A DNA stretch of 64,000 nucleotides from Yersinia entomophaga (GCF_001656035.1 NZ_CP010029.1:1995076-2059075), one strand, 5' to 3'. Counted from the stretch's first letter, positions 30,089 to 38,169 are shown. Notes: generated by a model from the letters alone, not told the origin. Numbers and translations are program-made.

Positions 30089-30514
30089 TTACGATTGCCT
30101 CTCTGCCCCAACCAGTATCGCCGAAACCTCATTAGACAGCGTAGTCATATCCGCCAGTACGCCGGTGACGCCCTCCGGCTTGACCATGTACGGCAGTACC
30201 AGACTGCCATTTTTTACCGCGCTATCAACGCTTGCCAGTGTATCCGCGACGGGCTGCGCCGCCGCTTTAATGTCCGCAAGGGTTTTGGCCTGTGCGATAG
30301 ACACCGCAAGCTGTGAGACATTCACCAGTATCAGGCTCAGCACATCAGCCAAAACGCCCTCCCGCGAACGGGTATCCGCTATCGTCTCAATCTGCTGACG
30401 TACCAACATTCGCACCCGCACCGCGTCCTGAGACTCCAGCCCCCGGCTGGTAACGACATAACCGCCGCTGCGATCAGAGTGCGGCATCATTTCTTTATTG
30501 CTTAACGTATTCAT
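30089..30514 (-). CDS. Uncharacterised fibre-region protein (gpG position)
   Basis: A 141-residue protein in the place of the P2 tail-fibre assembly gene G, but without recognisable gpG/Tfa sequence. The N-terminus is polar (MNTLSNKEMMPHSDRSGGYV), the rest helical with alanine-rich stretches (SIAQAKTLADIKAAAQPVAD). Start at 30514 follows AAGGTG; the frame stays open upstream inside H. It ends just before the operon terminator. It could be a dedicated fibre chaperone; this is from position only. Confidence 0.6.
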   Translation of the reverse strand: MNTLSNKEMMPHSDRSGGYVVTSRGLESQDAVRVRMLVRQQIETIADTRSREGVLADVLSLILVNVSQLAVSIAQAKTLADIKAAAQPVADTLASVDSAVKNGSLVLPYMVKPEGVTGVLADMTTLSNEVSAILVGAERQS

Positions 30515-30524
30515 TTTTACACCT

Positions 30525-31835
30525 TTATTGTGTTCTGATGGCTTCGCCGAGGCCGAGATTAAACAGTTGCGGACAACGATGGTCAGGGTTCCATCTGCCC
30601 GGGATGATCTGCGGTAAGGCAAGATAAAGTACATCTCCCACCGCAGGATTACCCGCTACCCCAATATCCACATGGCTGTAGTTCCCGGCAGCATTACCAC
30701 TGAATAAGTGATGAGTATGTTGGTGCCAACGGCCTTTAACCTCGTTGTGGCACCAAGACCAGTCAGCGCCACCGATAATCTTGTAATACAGCACAAAACT
30801 CATAAAACAGCCGGTCGGAATATGCTGGCTTGGAATATGGAAAGCGTAAGGGCCAAATCCGTCGATAGTCTTTTTGATGGTGACTTTCATAATGTTGAAT
30901 GCACCGTGAAAATGGAGCCTATCCATTCCCATGTACTGCAATAATTCGCGCACAATCGGCGCACGGGTTTCCGGCGCTACCCCAGAAGCGACGGGGATCA
31001 TTTCAATGTCGAACTTATCCCAGAAATGACCGCCGGCATGTAATCCCATACCCACCGGCAACTGTTGCGGCGGTATTCCGGCCAAATCGTTCAGGGCGGC
31101 GTTTTTATTAACGGCCAAGGCTGAATGCTCGTGTACCTGCACATACTGGTCATGAGGGTTAGTGCTGCGAACGTGATCGGATAATGCCGTGACGGAAGCA
31201 TTAGCCGCAGCCTTAACCGCTCTCGGCGTCGCCGCCTCGGTTTCACTGTTGCTGTCGGTGGCATTGCTCAGGGTGACAAAGCCTTTCTCGCTTAACGTCG
31301 CATCGGGATGATTGCGGGATTTGGCATGGTCGGCCAGCACGTTATCCGCGTACTGCTTAACCTCAATCACCTTATCATCGACATATTTCCGCGTCGCCAG
31401 TACCACCGACGGGTCGATTTTCAATGTCACCGCTTCGGTGCTGCTGACAATCAAAATCATCCGAATGGTTTGAGTGCGGCCACTGCCTTCCTGTAGTTGC
31501 GGTTTGTAGGTTTCGGCGCAGTTGGCAATGGCGACCAAATCCCCGGCACTGTCGTACAGGCCGATTTCACGGATCCACCAACCGCCCTCATTCTCTGGGA
31601 TAACCTGCTCGGCAATAATCTGGCTGGTATTGACAGGGTCAATGCTCAAGGCATTCAGCGCTGCCCGGCGTTTCTCGCCGATAAGCTGGGTTTGTGCTGG
31701 ATTGGGTGCGGGTAAAGCACCGCCTCCGTCGCCCACGGCCATTTGGGTGATGTCTAATCGGGTGCCGAGCGCGGTGGCGTTCGCCAGTTTGGCCGCCCCG
31801 ACGTGGGTCAGAAGTGCATAGAATCTAGCGGTCAT
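30525..31835 (-). CDS. H: Tail fibre protein gpH
   Basis: A 436-residue fibre, shorter than P2 gpH (669). The N-terminal about 150 residues are the conserved baseplate-attachment domain (LTHVGAAKLANATALGTRL, NEGGWWIREIGLYDSAGDL). A short repeat region follows (LSEKGFVTLSNATDSNSETE, NPHDQY). The C-terminal half is different from P2 and ends in an aromatic/histidine-rich head (HQHTHHLFSGNAAGNY), presumably the receptor-binding tip. The start overlaps the end of I by 11 bases. Confidence 0.9.
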   Translation of the reverse strand: MTARFYALLTHVGAAKLANATALGTRLDITQMAVGDGGGALPAPNPAQTQLIGEKRRAALNALSIDPVNTSQIIAEQVIPENEGGWWIREIGLYDSAGDLVAIANCAETYKPQLQEGSGRTQTIRMILIVSSTEAVTLKIDPSVVLATRKYVDDKVIEVKQYADNVLADHAKSRNHPDATLSEKGFVTLSNATDSNSETEAATPRAVKAAANASVTALSDHVRSTNPHDQYVQVHEHSALAVNKNAALNDLAGIPPQQLPVGMGLHAGGHFWDKFDIEMIPVASGVAPETRAPIVRELLQYMGMDRLHFHGAFNIMKVTIKKTIDGFGPYAFHIPSQHIPTGCFMSFVLYYKIIGGADWSWCHNEVKGRWHQHTHHLFSGNAAGNYSHVDIGVAGNPAVGDVLYLALPQIIPGRWNPDHRCPQLFNLGLGEAIRTQ

Positions 31836-32439
31836 GGTTCACGCTCATCTCATCAATCATATGAATGGTGCCGCCGGTGTATTCGCTGCCGGTGACGGTG
31901 ATAACTTCGGGTAAATAGGGGTAAACGGTCAGCTCGTCGCCGCTGTAACAACCCGCGCCAACGTAAAACTGGCCGCTGCTGTCCAGATTTATCGACAGGC
32001 CAATCAGGTGACGGCTGGCCGGTTTGGCGTCGTCAATCAGGCGCTCCAGTTCGCGGTACATTTCTTCGGTAATACCGGTTTCCAGCACGCCGACATCAAG
32101 GCGAAAAGTGCCGGGGATGTCGCCGGTTTTCCACCACTCCAGCACCTTAATCAGATAGCCCAGCGGCTCGACCACGCGACGGATAGCGCTGATGGTGCCT
32201 TTGTGTTTGTGAACGTAAAACGAGGCGCGCACCACGCTGCGCTTGGTCGCTTCCGGCCAGCTCTCATCCCAGCGATCCACCGACCACGCCCAGGCTAAAT
32301 AAGGCAATAACGGCAGCGGGCAGGTGTCGGGATCCCATAGCTGGCGCAGTGGCACCGGCACATCGGCAATCACCGTGCAGGCTGCGGCGGCGGCGATTTC
32401 CAGAGGCGAGGAACCGGCAGGCAATAGGCGGTTATTCAT
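31825..32439 (-). CDS. I: Baseplate/tail protein gpI
   Basis: A 204-residue homologue of P2 gpI: NNRLLPAGSSPLEIAAAAAC, LLPYLAWAWSVDRWDESWPE, AIRRVVEPLGYLIKVLEWW and the family C-terminus. Start at 32439 overlaps the J stop (eight bases). A longer open frame to 32586 is inside J and lacks similarity. Confidence 0.96.
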   Translation of the reverse strand: MNNRLLPAGSSPLEIAAAAACTVIADVPVPLRQLWDPDTCPLPLLPYLAWAWSVDRWDESWPEATKRSVVRASFYVHKHKGTISAIRRVVEPLGYLIKVLEWWKTGDIPGTFRLDVGVLETGITEEMYRELERLIDDAKPASRHLIGLSINLDSSGQFYVGAGCYSGDELTVYPYLPEVITVTGSEYTGGTIHMIDEMSVNHDR

Positions 32440-33340
32440 CCGACCCGCCGATCGCCAAGGTGTAGCCGGTGCAGTAGGCGGCCTGAGTTTTATCCAGCAC
32501 CACATCGGCCAGCGGTGCGGCCAGTTCGACCCGCTGCACACCTTCCACATGCAGGGCGGCATAGATGGCCGATAAACGAATATCACGGCCTAAACGGTGC
32601 TGGGCGTTGACGTAGGCGGCCAGTTTGTCGGCGGCGGCACGGCGAATGGGTTCGGCTTCCGGCCCCGGAAACAGATAGAGTCTGGCGTCAATCTGGTAAT
32701 CGACAATCACAGCGGATTGCACCGTCACCCGGTCAGCCACTGGCCGTACATTCTCATCGTTTAACGCCGCATCCACTTTGGCGAGCAGTTCTGCCGACGC
32801 CACGCCGTTGTTTTCGCGCGATAATACCGTGACAGTCACGCAGGCCGGGGACGGACTCAGCGCCGAGGCATCGGCTACCCGACCGTCGGCGCTGCGGGCG
32901 TGAAACTCATAGGCCCCGGTCGGCCCAGCCACGCTCAGACCTTCAAAGGCTTGCGGGATGCGCACCCGAAAATCGGCGTCGGATTCCATCACGGCGGCCA
33001 ATGGCGGAATGGCGGTTAAATCTGCCGGGGTGATAAGCAGGCGCTCGACGCCATTATTGGCACCTAACTGATCGAGGTCGCTGCCATTGGCGTAAGCCAC
33101 CATCACCGCCTGCGCAGCTTCGTTGACTCGCTGGCGTAGCAGCAATTCTAAATAAGCGCTTTCCTGCAATAGCTTAACGATGGGTTCGGATTCAAAGGAC
33201 AACGTCACCCGCACTGCCGCCTGTTGTTCAGTAGGATAAAGTGCAATAAAGGCCGCTTTGCGCTGATTAAGTAACGCTTCAAATTCCAGTGATTCCACCA
33301 CCTGCGGCGCGGGCAGCAGACTTAAATCAATGGTCGCCAT
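32432..33340 (-). CDS. J: Baseplate assembly protein gpJ
   Basis: A 302-residue homologue of P2 gpJ (302), the baseplate wedge protein of the gp6/Mu gp47 type. Recognisable blocks: TIDLSLLPAPQVVE, QRVNEAAQAVMVAYANGSDL, FRVRIPQAFEGLSVAGPTGA. Its start abuts the W stop by one base. Confidence 0.96.
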   Translation of the reverse strand: MATIDLSLLPAPQVVESLEFEALLNQRKAAFIALYPTEQQAAVRVTLSFESEPIVKLLQESAYLELLLRQRVNEAAQAVMVAYANGSDLDQLGANNGVERLLITPADLTAIPPLAAVMESDADFRVRIPQAFEGLSVAGPTGAYEFHARSADGRVADASALSPSPACVTVTVLSRENNGVASAELLAKVDAALNDENVRPVADRVTVQSAVIVDYQIDARLYLFPGPEAEPIRRAAADKLAAYVNAQHRLGRDIRLSAIYAALHVEGVQRVELAAPLADVVLDKTQAAYCTGYTLAIGGSDE

Positions 33341-33687
33341 TATTGCCCCCTTAACGGGATAGAGAGACTGAGGCGTTCGGCGCTATCCGAGCGGTTGCCG
33401 AACAGTTCCACCGTCATTTTTCCGCTGTTTTCAGTCGTGAGATCAATCGCCGTCAGCGTCACGCGGGGTTCCCAGCGCATGACTGCGCCATACACCGCCG
33501 CCATCATTTTGAGCCGTAAGGCGGGGTTCTGCGGCTGATCAATCAGCGTGGACAGCAGCGAACCGTATTCCCGACGCATCACTCTGGAGCCTTGCGGCGT
33601 GATTAAAATATCGCTGATAGACTGGCGAATGTGAGCCATATCGGTAATGGCTTTGCCTGTCTGCGCATTCATGCCGAGATAAGTCAT
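33340..33687 (-). CDS. W: Baseplate protein gpW
   Basis: A 115-residue protein of the gp25-like/lysozyme-fold baseplate family (P2 gpW 115). MTYLGMNAQTGKAITDMAHI, RQSISDILITPQGSRVMRRE and YGSLLSTLIDQP match. It overlaps V by four bases. Confidence 0.96.
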   Translation of the reverse strand: MTYLGMNAQTGKAITDMAHIRQSISDILITPQGSRVMRREYGSLLSTLIDQPQNPALRLKMMAAVYGAVMRWEPRVTLTAIDLTTENSGKMTVELFGNRSDSAERLSLSIPLRGQ

Positions 33688-34274
33688 TGCGGCCCCCCGG
33701 AGGAATCACCGCCACCTTTGACGCCGCCGTGTTGATGGGTGTGAACCACAATACCGTTTGAGGTCAGATTGCCACCGGAATGGTTAAAGTGGCCTCGCGC
33801 CTCGCCGCCTTCTTCAATCAGAAGGGTTCGGGTAATCAGGTGTTGAGTACATTTCACCACTGGCGTGGTGAGGGTGATCGAGGTTTCGGCCACGATATTG
33901 GCGGTTTTCATGCCGGTAATGGCTAAATGACGGGTTGCAGGTTCATATTCAAATCTGGCCCCATCGGGAAAAGTCACTACGATGGCATCCGCTGAAGCCG
34001 AGGGTGCCGGATTGCTATCGGAAAACACCGCGGGCAACACAAAAGCGGTGGTGAGTTCGCCGCCGATACTGAGGATAATCACCTGTTCCCCCACCGAGGG
34101 CGCAGCCCAAAAGCGCACCCGACCGGCGCGGGGCGTCAGCCAGTTCAACCAGTCGGTTTCTAGCTCGCCCATTTTTACCCGACATAAACCTTTGACCGTA
34201 TCCACTTCGGATACAATGCCGATGCGGATCAGATTCGCCAGGGCGCGTTTAAGTGCTGCAATAAGCGTTTTCAT
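33684..34274 (-). CDS. V: Baseplate spike gpV
   Basis: A 196-residue membrane-piercing spike of the P2 gpV family (211). The N-terminal OB-like part (GIVSEVDTVKGLCRVKMGEL) is followed by a beta-helix tail (ITLTTPVVKCTQHLITRTL) and the C-terminal HxH apex (VVHTHQHGGVKGGGDSSGG) that binds iron in the family. First gene of the V-W-J-I-H operon. Confidence 0.95.
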   Translation of the reverse strand: MKTLIAALKRALANLIRIGIVSEVDTVKGLCRVKMGELETDWLNWLTPRAGRVRFWAAPSVGEQVIILSIGGELTTAFVLPAVFSDSNPAPSASADAIVVTFPDGARFEYEPATRHLAITGMKTANIVAETSITLTTPVVKCTQHLITRTLLIEEGGEARGHFNHSGGNLTSNGIVVHTHQHGGVKGGGDSSGGPQ

Positions 34275-34320
34275 TCAGCCAGTATGCCGCGTGCGGGCGC
34301 GACTGGCATGTGATAGGGGT

Positions 34321-34338
34321 TGTGTGAGGGATGGCACA
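34321..34338 (-). promoter_or_regulatory. Ogr box of the V operon
   Basis: TTGTGTGAGGGATGGCACAA contains TGT-N12-ACA, 47 bases before the V start. Nearly the same as the FI box (GTGTG-GGAGATGGCAC). It marks the right edge of the V operon; the forward-strand hcp cassette begins beyond it. Confidence 0.85.
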
Positions 34339-34482
34339 AAGAATTAACTGCAAAAAGAATAAACGCGTGTATTAAAGGTTAATCAAAATGTGAACAATAT
34401 GGGGGTTCGGTAATACATCAGGTGCATCTAATGACTAAACCCTGTAACCTCCCTACGTTTTATTATTTTAAAGGGACTTTAA

Positions 34483-34962
34483 ATGGCTAATTCAATTTAT
34501 TTGACATTGCAAGGGACTAAGCAAGGTTTAATATCCGCAGGTTGTGGCTCATTAGATTCTATTGGGAATCAGTATCAGTCAATGCATCAAGATCAAATTT
34601 TTGTTTACTCCTTACAACACATGATATCTCGCGCTCAAAACTCCAATCATCATCCGATAGTTTTTAGAAAACCGATCGACAAATCATCGCCTTTGCTGGG
34701 ATTATCTATTTCCGAGAACGAGAGTCTTCACTGTACTTTCGATTTTTATCGAACAAATAACGCGGGTTCTCAGGAGAAGTATTACACCATCGAATTGACT
34801 AATGCGGCACTAACAAATATCCATGTTGATTATCCTCACTCACTGACCCATGCAGGTATGCAACCGGAAGAACATGTATCAGTTCGCTATGAAAGTATTA
34901 TCTGGCAGCATCATGTTGCCGGTACATCAGCATATAGCATTTGGAATGACCGCGTTTTATAA
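34483..34962 (+). CDS. hcp: Hcp family type VI secretion tube protein (moron gene)
   Basis: A 159-residue protein of the enterobacterial Hcp family: MANSIYLTLQGTKQGLISAG, HQDQIFVYSLQHMISRAQ, KPIDKSSPLLGLSISENE, KYYTIELTNAALTNIHVDYP and VAGTSAYSIWND are typical. Hcp hexamers stack into the T6SS inner tube and can carry small effectors in their lumen. It is on the strand opposite to flanking late genes V and S, with its own AAGGGA ribosome site, which is a moron arrangement. Base composition is more AT-rich than V or S. No other T6SS gene is in the window, so it would need a host T6SS encoded elsewhere. Confidence 0.9.
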   Translation: MANSIYLTLQGTKQGLISAGCGSLDSIGNQYQSMHQDQIFVYSLQHMISRAQNSNHHPIVFRKPIDKSSPLLGLSISENESLHCTFDFYRTNNAGSQEKYYTIELTNAALTNIHVDYPHSLTHAGMQPEEHVSVRYESIIWQHHVAGTSAYSIWNDRVL

Positions 34963-34972
34963 GGATTATCTT

Positions 34973-35638
34973 GTGGATGAGATTAATACCATATCCAACA
35001 AAATCGTAGCGTCCTTTGAACCTGATGGTGTCCCTGAAAGCATATGGGCTGGGGTTATGTCAGTCCCGCAGGATATCTATTATCTGACGCGTGGCGTTAT
35101 GGATACAGAACACCGAAGCCAAAATTCCAATCACTTTCACCGGTTGGCAACTTTTATAAAAAATGGAGATATTGATAGTGCAATAGTAAGACTGGTTGAA
35201 ACAATTGCCAGAGACTTTATCGATAGGCTTCCCGAAGATAAAAAAGACGCGCTGTTAAATAGCATTTATGCGAAAGTTGGCTCCCGCTTTGGTACAACAA
35301 CTACACTCATGTATTTGTTAACTTCACGAATGAATAGATCAATAGCAATGCACCCTAAATTAAAAGCATCTTTGGGTATTTTTCGGGGCGCGGCGATAAA
35401 CTCCATATTGACCGCAGGTGCATTGGCAAACCACTCAGCTTATGACTCCAGAGAGCTGAGAGAACAAAACCCAAGATTATATTGGCGTTTACGTTCTATG
35501 GGCGAACTGGACATATTGTATTTTTTAATTAAAGATTCAGTGTCTGGCTATGTGGAGGCCAGCGGTATGCAAGAGCAGGGACGAGATGATGAATACAGGA
35601 GGATAATAGATAATGTCATCAACCAACTCAACGGTTAA
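34973..35638 (+). CDS. Putative Hcp-associated effector (unknown family)
   Basis: A 221-residue protein immediately after hcp. I prefer the GTG at 34973 because AAGGA lies seven bases upstream; the ATG at 34946 overlaps hcp and lacks a ribosome site. No catalytic motif is recognised. There are two moderately hydrophobic stretches (TTTTLMYLLTS at about 108-118 and GIFRGAAINSILTAGALA at about 135-152) and an aromatic/leucine C-terminal block (LYWRLRSMGELDILYFLI, 169-186). No signal peptide. Position between hcp and a small membrane protein suggests a T6SS cargo effector, possibly membrane-acting; this is inference. Confidence 0.65.
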   Translation: MDEINTISNKIVASFEPDGVPESIWAGVMSVPQDIYYLTRGVMDTEHRSQNSNHFHRLATFIKNGDIDSAIVRLVETIARDFIDRLPEDKKDALLNSIYAKVGSRFGTTTTLMYLLTSRMNRSIAMHPKLKASLGIFRGAAINSILTAGALANHSAYDSRELREQNPRLYWRLRSMGELDILYFLIKDSVSGYVEASGMQEQGRDDEYRRIIDNVINQLNG

Positions 35639-35828
35639 AAAAATCTTAGTCGGTTTTCTATATTATCTTTCTTATATGGCGGCAAATACCGTTGCTATGA
35701 TCGCAATAGTATTGATGGTTACATCATTTTTCTATTTTGAACATTGGTATGTCGCCATATTAGCTTGCGTGGGTATTTTTGCGGTTTACCACTTTATATT
35801 GTATTTATTCCCGCAAAGACCAGATTAA
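35613..35828 (+). CDS. Small membrane protein, putative immunity protein
   Basis: A 71-residue protein, mostly hydrophobic: a long segment at residues 11-42 (possibly one long or two short helices) and a second at 45-66. It starts 26 bases inside the preceding gene and has AGGAGG ten bases upstream, so it is co-expressed with it. A tightly coupled small inner-membrane protein after a putative effector is the usual place for the cognate immunity protein, especially when the toxin acts on the inner membrane. It resembles no known family to me. Confidence 0.65.
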   Translation: MSSTNSTVKKILVGFLYYLSYMAANTVAMIAIVLMVTSFFYFEHWYVAILACVGIFAVYHFILYLFPQRPD

Positions 35829-35831
35829 TAA

Positions 35832-36278
35832 CTACTTCGCAATATGCCCCAACGCCAGATCCCCAATCCACTCTACATCGCCGTCGGTTAGCCCTAGCAA
35901 CTGGCGGCGTTCATATTTTACCGTTGGCCCGTTGCGGCTGATTTTATCCCGCAGGCCGTAGTGATGGACTCTGACCATATGATTAACCTGCCCGCTAAAG
36001 GTCACTGCCGCCTCGTCCGCCGTGGCTTCGGTTTTCATAAAACGGGCGGTGCGCAAGCGGGTAAACATTTTGCGCTTAATCCGCCCCCGTTTGTCGCGGC
36101 GTTTTTTCTTACGCGGTAAGAACGGTGAGCCGTCCGGGTTCTGCTGGGCCTGAATATGCTGTTGCTGTTTTTCCCGCAGTTGTTTGGCAACCTGGCGGGT
36201 AAACCGGGTGCGCCCCTGTGGGGAAAGTTGAGCCAGTAAAATAGACAGCGTGTTATCCAGCTCATGAAAATCACTCAT
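35832..36278 (-). CDS. S: Tail completion protein gpS
   Basis: A 148-residue homologue of P2 gpS: MSDFHELDNTLSILLAQLSP, SPFLPRKKKRRDKRGRIKRK and ALGHIAK at the C-terminus. Needed for tail completion. Its ATG overlaps the R stop (ATGA); the ATG three codons upstream at 36287 is less likely. Confidence 0.94.
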   Translation of the reverse strand: MSDFHELDNTLSILLAQLSPQGRTRFTRQVAKQLREKQQQHIQAQQNPDGSPFLPRKKKRRDKRGRIKRKMFTRLRTARFMKTEATADEAAVTFSGQVNHMVRVHHYGLRDKISRNGPTVKYERRQLLGLTDGDVEWIGDLALGHIAK

Positions 36279-36742
36279 CGTGCCCACTCCGCGACCTTTT
36301 CGCCCTGAATATAAATCTGGTAACTATCCAGCAACGCATAAGGCTCTGGCGGTTCATCCAGATGGGTGACGTTTAACGCGCCGTTTTCTTCTTTGACTAT
36401 CACCCGCTCGGTGAGTTTCAACTCAATGCTGATATCCCTGACAGTTTTATCAATAAAATCAATCTCGAAGGTAAAACCGTCCTGACGCTTATCCTGGCTG
36501 GCCATCATGCCCGGTTGGTGTTTGCGCAGCCAGTGTAAGATCGTCACCATCAGCAAATCCATGTCATGGCCATAATCAGTCATCACCAGATTAAGGGTGT
36601 AGCGATATTCAAAAGACAGCGACGGGGCCAGCGTGGAAACAATCGCTCCGCGATCGATAAACACATGCAGGCAGTCGGGGTTTTGTCTGACGTAGGCGCT
36701 GGCTTTCATCACCGCGTCCCGCAGGGAGTCAGGTTTTAGCAT
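36275..36742 (-). CDS. R: Tail completion protein gpR
   Basis: A 155-residue homologue of P2 gpR: KPDSLRDAVMKASAYVRQNP, LSFEYRYTLNLVMTDYGHD, LTERVIVKEENGALNVTHLD. It works with gpS to finish the tail. Directly follows the lysis module. Confidence 0.95.
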   Translation of the reverse strand: MLKPDSLRDAVMKASAYVRQNPDCLHVFIDRGAIVSTLAPSLSFEYRYTLNLVMTDYGHDMDLLMVTILHWLRKHQPGMMASQDKRQDGFTFEIDFIDKTVRDISIELKLTERVIVKEENGALNVTHLDEPPEPYALLDSYQIYIQGEKVAEWAR

Positions 36743-36743
36743 G

Positions 36744-37238
36744 TTATTGCTCCAGTTTACGTAAAGGTTTCAGGCAAATAGTGCGAATATAGCCCTGTAA
36801 ACCGGCTATTTGCTGGTCGGCGGTGGCGATGCGTTGCCGGAGATCGAAATAATGCCGTTCAGCGGCGTCAGTAAGTCGGGGCCGGGCAGCATCAGCCACG
36901 CTGGGGGCGCGGGCGGTTCGCTGGCTATCGGGCAAGGGACAGGCGGTGTTAAACTGCAAGCGCTGAGTACCAGCGGCCACAGCACGGCGCAAATCGTCAA
37001 TGGTGGCTTGGGCATGAGCCAGTTCCTCGGTGTGTTGTTTATCCAGTGCGGCGACCTGTTGTTGTTGTTGCCGCTGTCTGGCAATGGCGCGATTGGCCGT
37101 TTTCAGCGCTTGCTGGTTTTGGCGGGCGCTATCACGCCAGCTTTCGGCTTGCCGCTGGTAGTGTCGGGCCGTCAGAGCTGAACCACCCAATGCCAGCAAT
37201 AACACCAGGCCAATCAACAATGTTAATCGGTTAGGCAT
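36744..37238 (-). CDS. lysB: Inner-membrane spanin LysB (Rz-like)
   Basis: A 164-residue protein with one N-terminal membrane helix (LTLLIGLVLLLALGGSALTA) and a Gln/Arg-rich periplasmic coiled coil, the i-spanin layout. It pairs with the lipoprotein LysC to fuse inner and outer membranes at lysis. The lysC frame is nested inside this gene. Confidence 0.88.
   Translation of the reverse strand: MPNRLTLLIGLVLLLALGGSALTARHYQRQAESWRDSARQNQQALKTANRAIARQRQQQQQVAALDKQHTEELAHAQATIDDLRRAVAAGTQRLQFNTACPLPDSQRTARAPSVADAARPRLTDAAERHYFDLRQRIATADQQIAGLQGYIRTICLKPLRKLEQ
36806..37015 (-). CDS. lysC: Outer-membrane spanin lipoprotein LysC (Rz1-like), nested in lysB
   Basis: A 69-residue protein wholly inside lysB in another frame. 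A signal peptide with lipobox (ICAVLWPLVLSAC, Cys near 19-20) is followed by a short proline-rich tail (SLTPPVPCPIASEPPAPPAW), typical of Rz1-type o-spanins. Start at 37015 (MPKPPLTIC). Confidence 0.88.
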   Translation of the reverse strand: MPKPPLTICAVLWPLVLSACSLTPPVPCPIASEPPAPPAWLMLPGPDLLTPLNGIISISGNASPPPTSK

Positions 37239-37732
37239 AGTTCGCGCTCCGCTTCCCGCCGCTCCGGCTGACCGGCGCAGTTATTCGCCCGGATACGGCA
37301 ATCTTTGCCACCGTCAAAAATCCATTTGCTGATTTCGTGACAGGCACCCACGCGATCCCCGGCATTCATCTTGCGGAAAAAGGTCGAATGACGGCATTTT
37401 CCGATACCAATGTTGTAGGCGCAAAAGCTGGCCACTCCGGCTTTTTGCGGATCACTGAGCGGCACCGTGATGTAGCGTTCGACCAACGCCAGTGCTTTCT
37501 GAGCTTCAGCCAGATTAAAACGGTCACACTGCGCAGCGGTCAATGTCATCCCCATCACAACCGGCTTTCCGTCGATAACCGTCAACCCCCGGCAAATCGT
37601 GGGTGATCCGCTGCCATCCCGGTAAGCATTCAGGCGGTTGCCTTCTTTCTCATCCAGAAACTGAGAGAAAATCACCACCGAACTGGCTCCGGCCAGGATC
37701 AGCCCCTGAACGGCTTTACTCAGTCGGCTCAT
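37223..37732 (-). CDS. GH24 endolysin with N-terminal signal-anchor
   Basis: A 169-residue phage lysozyme. The catalytic triad pattern E-8aa-D-5aa-T is seen at E30, D39 and T45 (EGNRLNAYRDGSGSPT). An N-terminal weakly hydrophobic helix with Ala/Ser/Gly residues (VQGLILAGASSVVIFSQF) fits a SAR (signal-anchor-release) endolysin of the P1 Lyz/21 type. P2 gpK, at this place in P2, is unrelated, so the lysis gene has been swapped. Start at 37732 overlaps the holin by 17 bases. Confidence 0.9.
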   Translation of the reverse strand: MSRLSKAVQGLILAGASSVVIFSQFLDEKEGNRLNAYRDGSGSPTICRGLTVIDGKPVVMGMTLTAAQCDRFNLAEAQKALALVERYITVPLSDPQKAGVASFCAYNIGIGKCRHSTFFRKMNAGDRVGACHEISKWIFDGGKDCRIRANNCAGQPERREAERELCLTD

Positions 37733-37943
37733 GATTGGCTCCCTGAATAAGCTGTTGTCGTTTGATTTCATAGATTGCTTGCTGGCGTATATCTTCCCGC
37801 CGCTTGTAATAACGGTTAGTCAGATAAGTGCCGACGCCCAGCAAAATACCGATAAAGGTGGCCCAGTCTTGCAGCGTCCAGGCACCAAATAAGGTCAGCA
37901 CCCAGGCGGCCAGAAAAGAGGCCCATGACGTGTGTTTATCCAC
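37716..37943 (-). CDS. Holin (two-helix)
   Basis: A 75-residue protein with a short N-terminus (MDKHTSWASF), two hydrophobic helices (LAAWVLTLFGAWTL and ATFIGILLGVGTYL) and a charged C-terminal tail (NRYYKRREDIRQQ), a class II holin topology. Together with a SAR endolysin it may act as a pinholin that depolarises the membrane (inference). Between X and the endolysin. Confidence 0.85.
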   Translation of the reverse strand: MDKHTSWASFLAAWVLTLFGAWTLQDWATFIGILLGVGTYLTNRYYKRREDIRQQAIYEIKRQQLIQGANHEPTE

Positions 37944-37965
37944 TGTTTTCTCCCTGGGCGCGGCG

Positions 37966-38169
37966 CTAATCCCAAAGTTGTAAAAGTTGTGAGGTCGCCG
38001 CTGGCGTGATATCCGGCATCGTGACCGGGTAGCCGTGGGGCAAAATCGGCCCTCTGTCTGCCAATCCCGGATTCGCGGCTAACACCTGCTCGGTGACACC
38101 GGCAGTCCGCCCGTAATAGCGCCAACACAGGGCGTCTACCGTGTCATTTTGCTGAGCCAGAATGCGCAT
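37966..38169 (-). CDS. X: Tail protein gpX
   Basis: A 67-residue homologue of P2 gpX (67), a LysM-like small tail protein: DTVDALCWRYYGRTAGVTEQ, VLAANPGLADRGPILPHG. Its start shares one base with the L stop. Confidence 0.95.
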   Translation of the reverse strand: MRILAQQNDTVDALCWRYYGRTAGVTEQVLAANPGLADRGPILPHGYPVTMPDITPAATSQLLQLWD

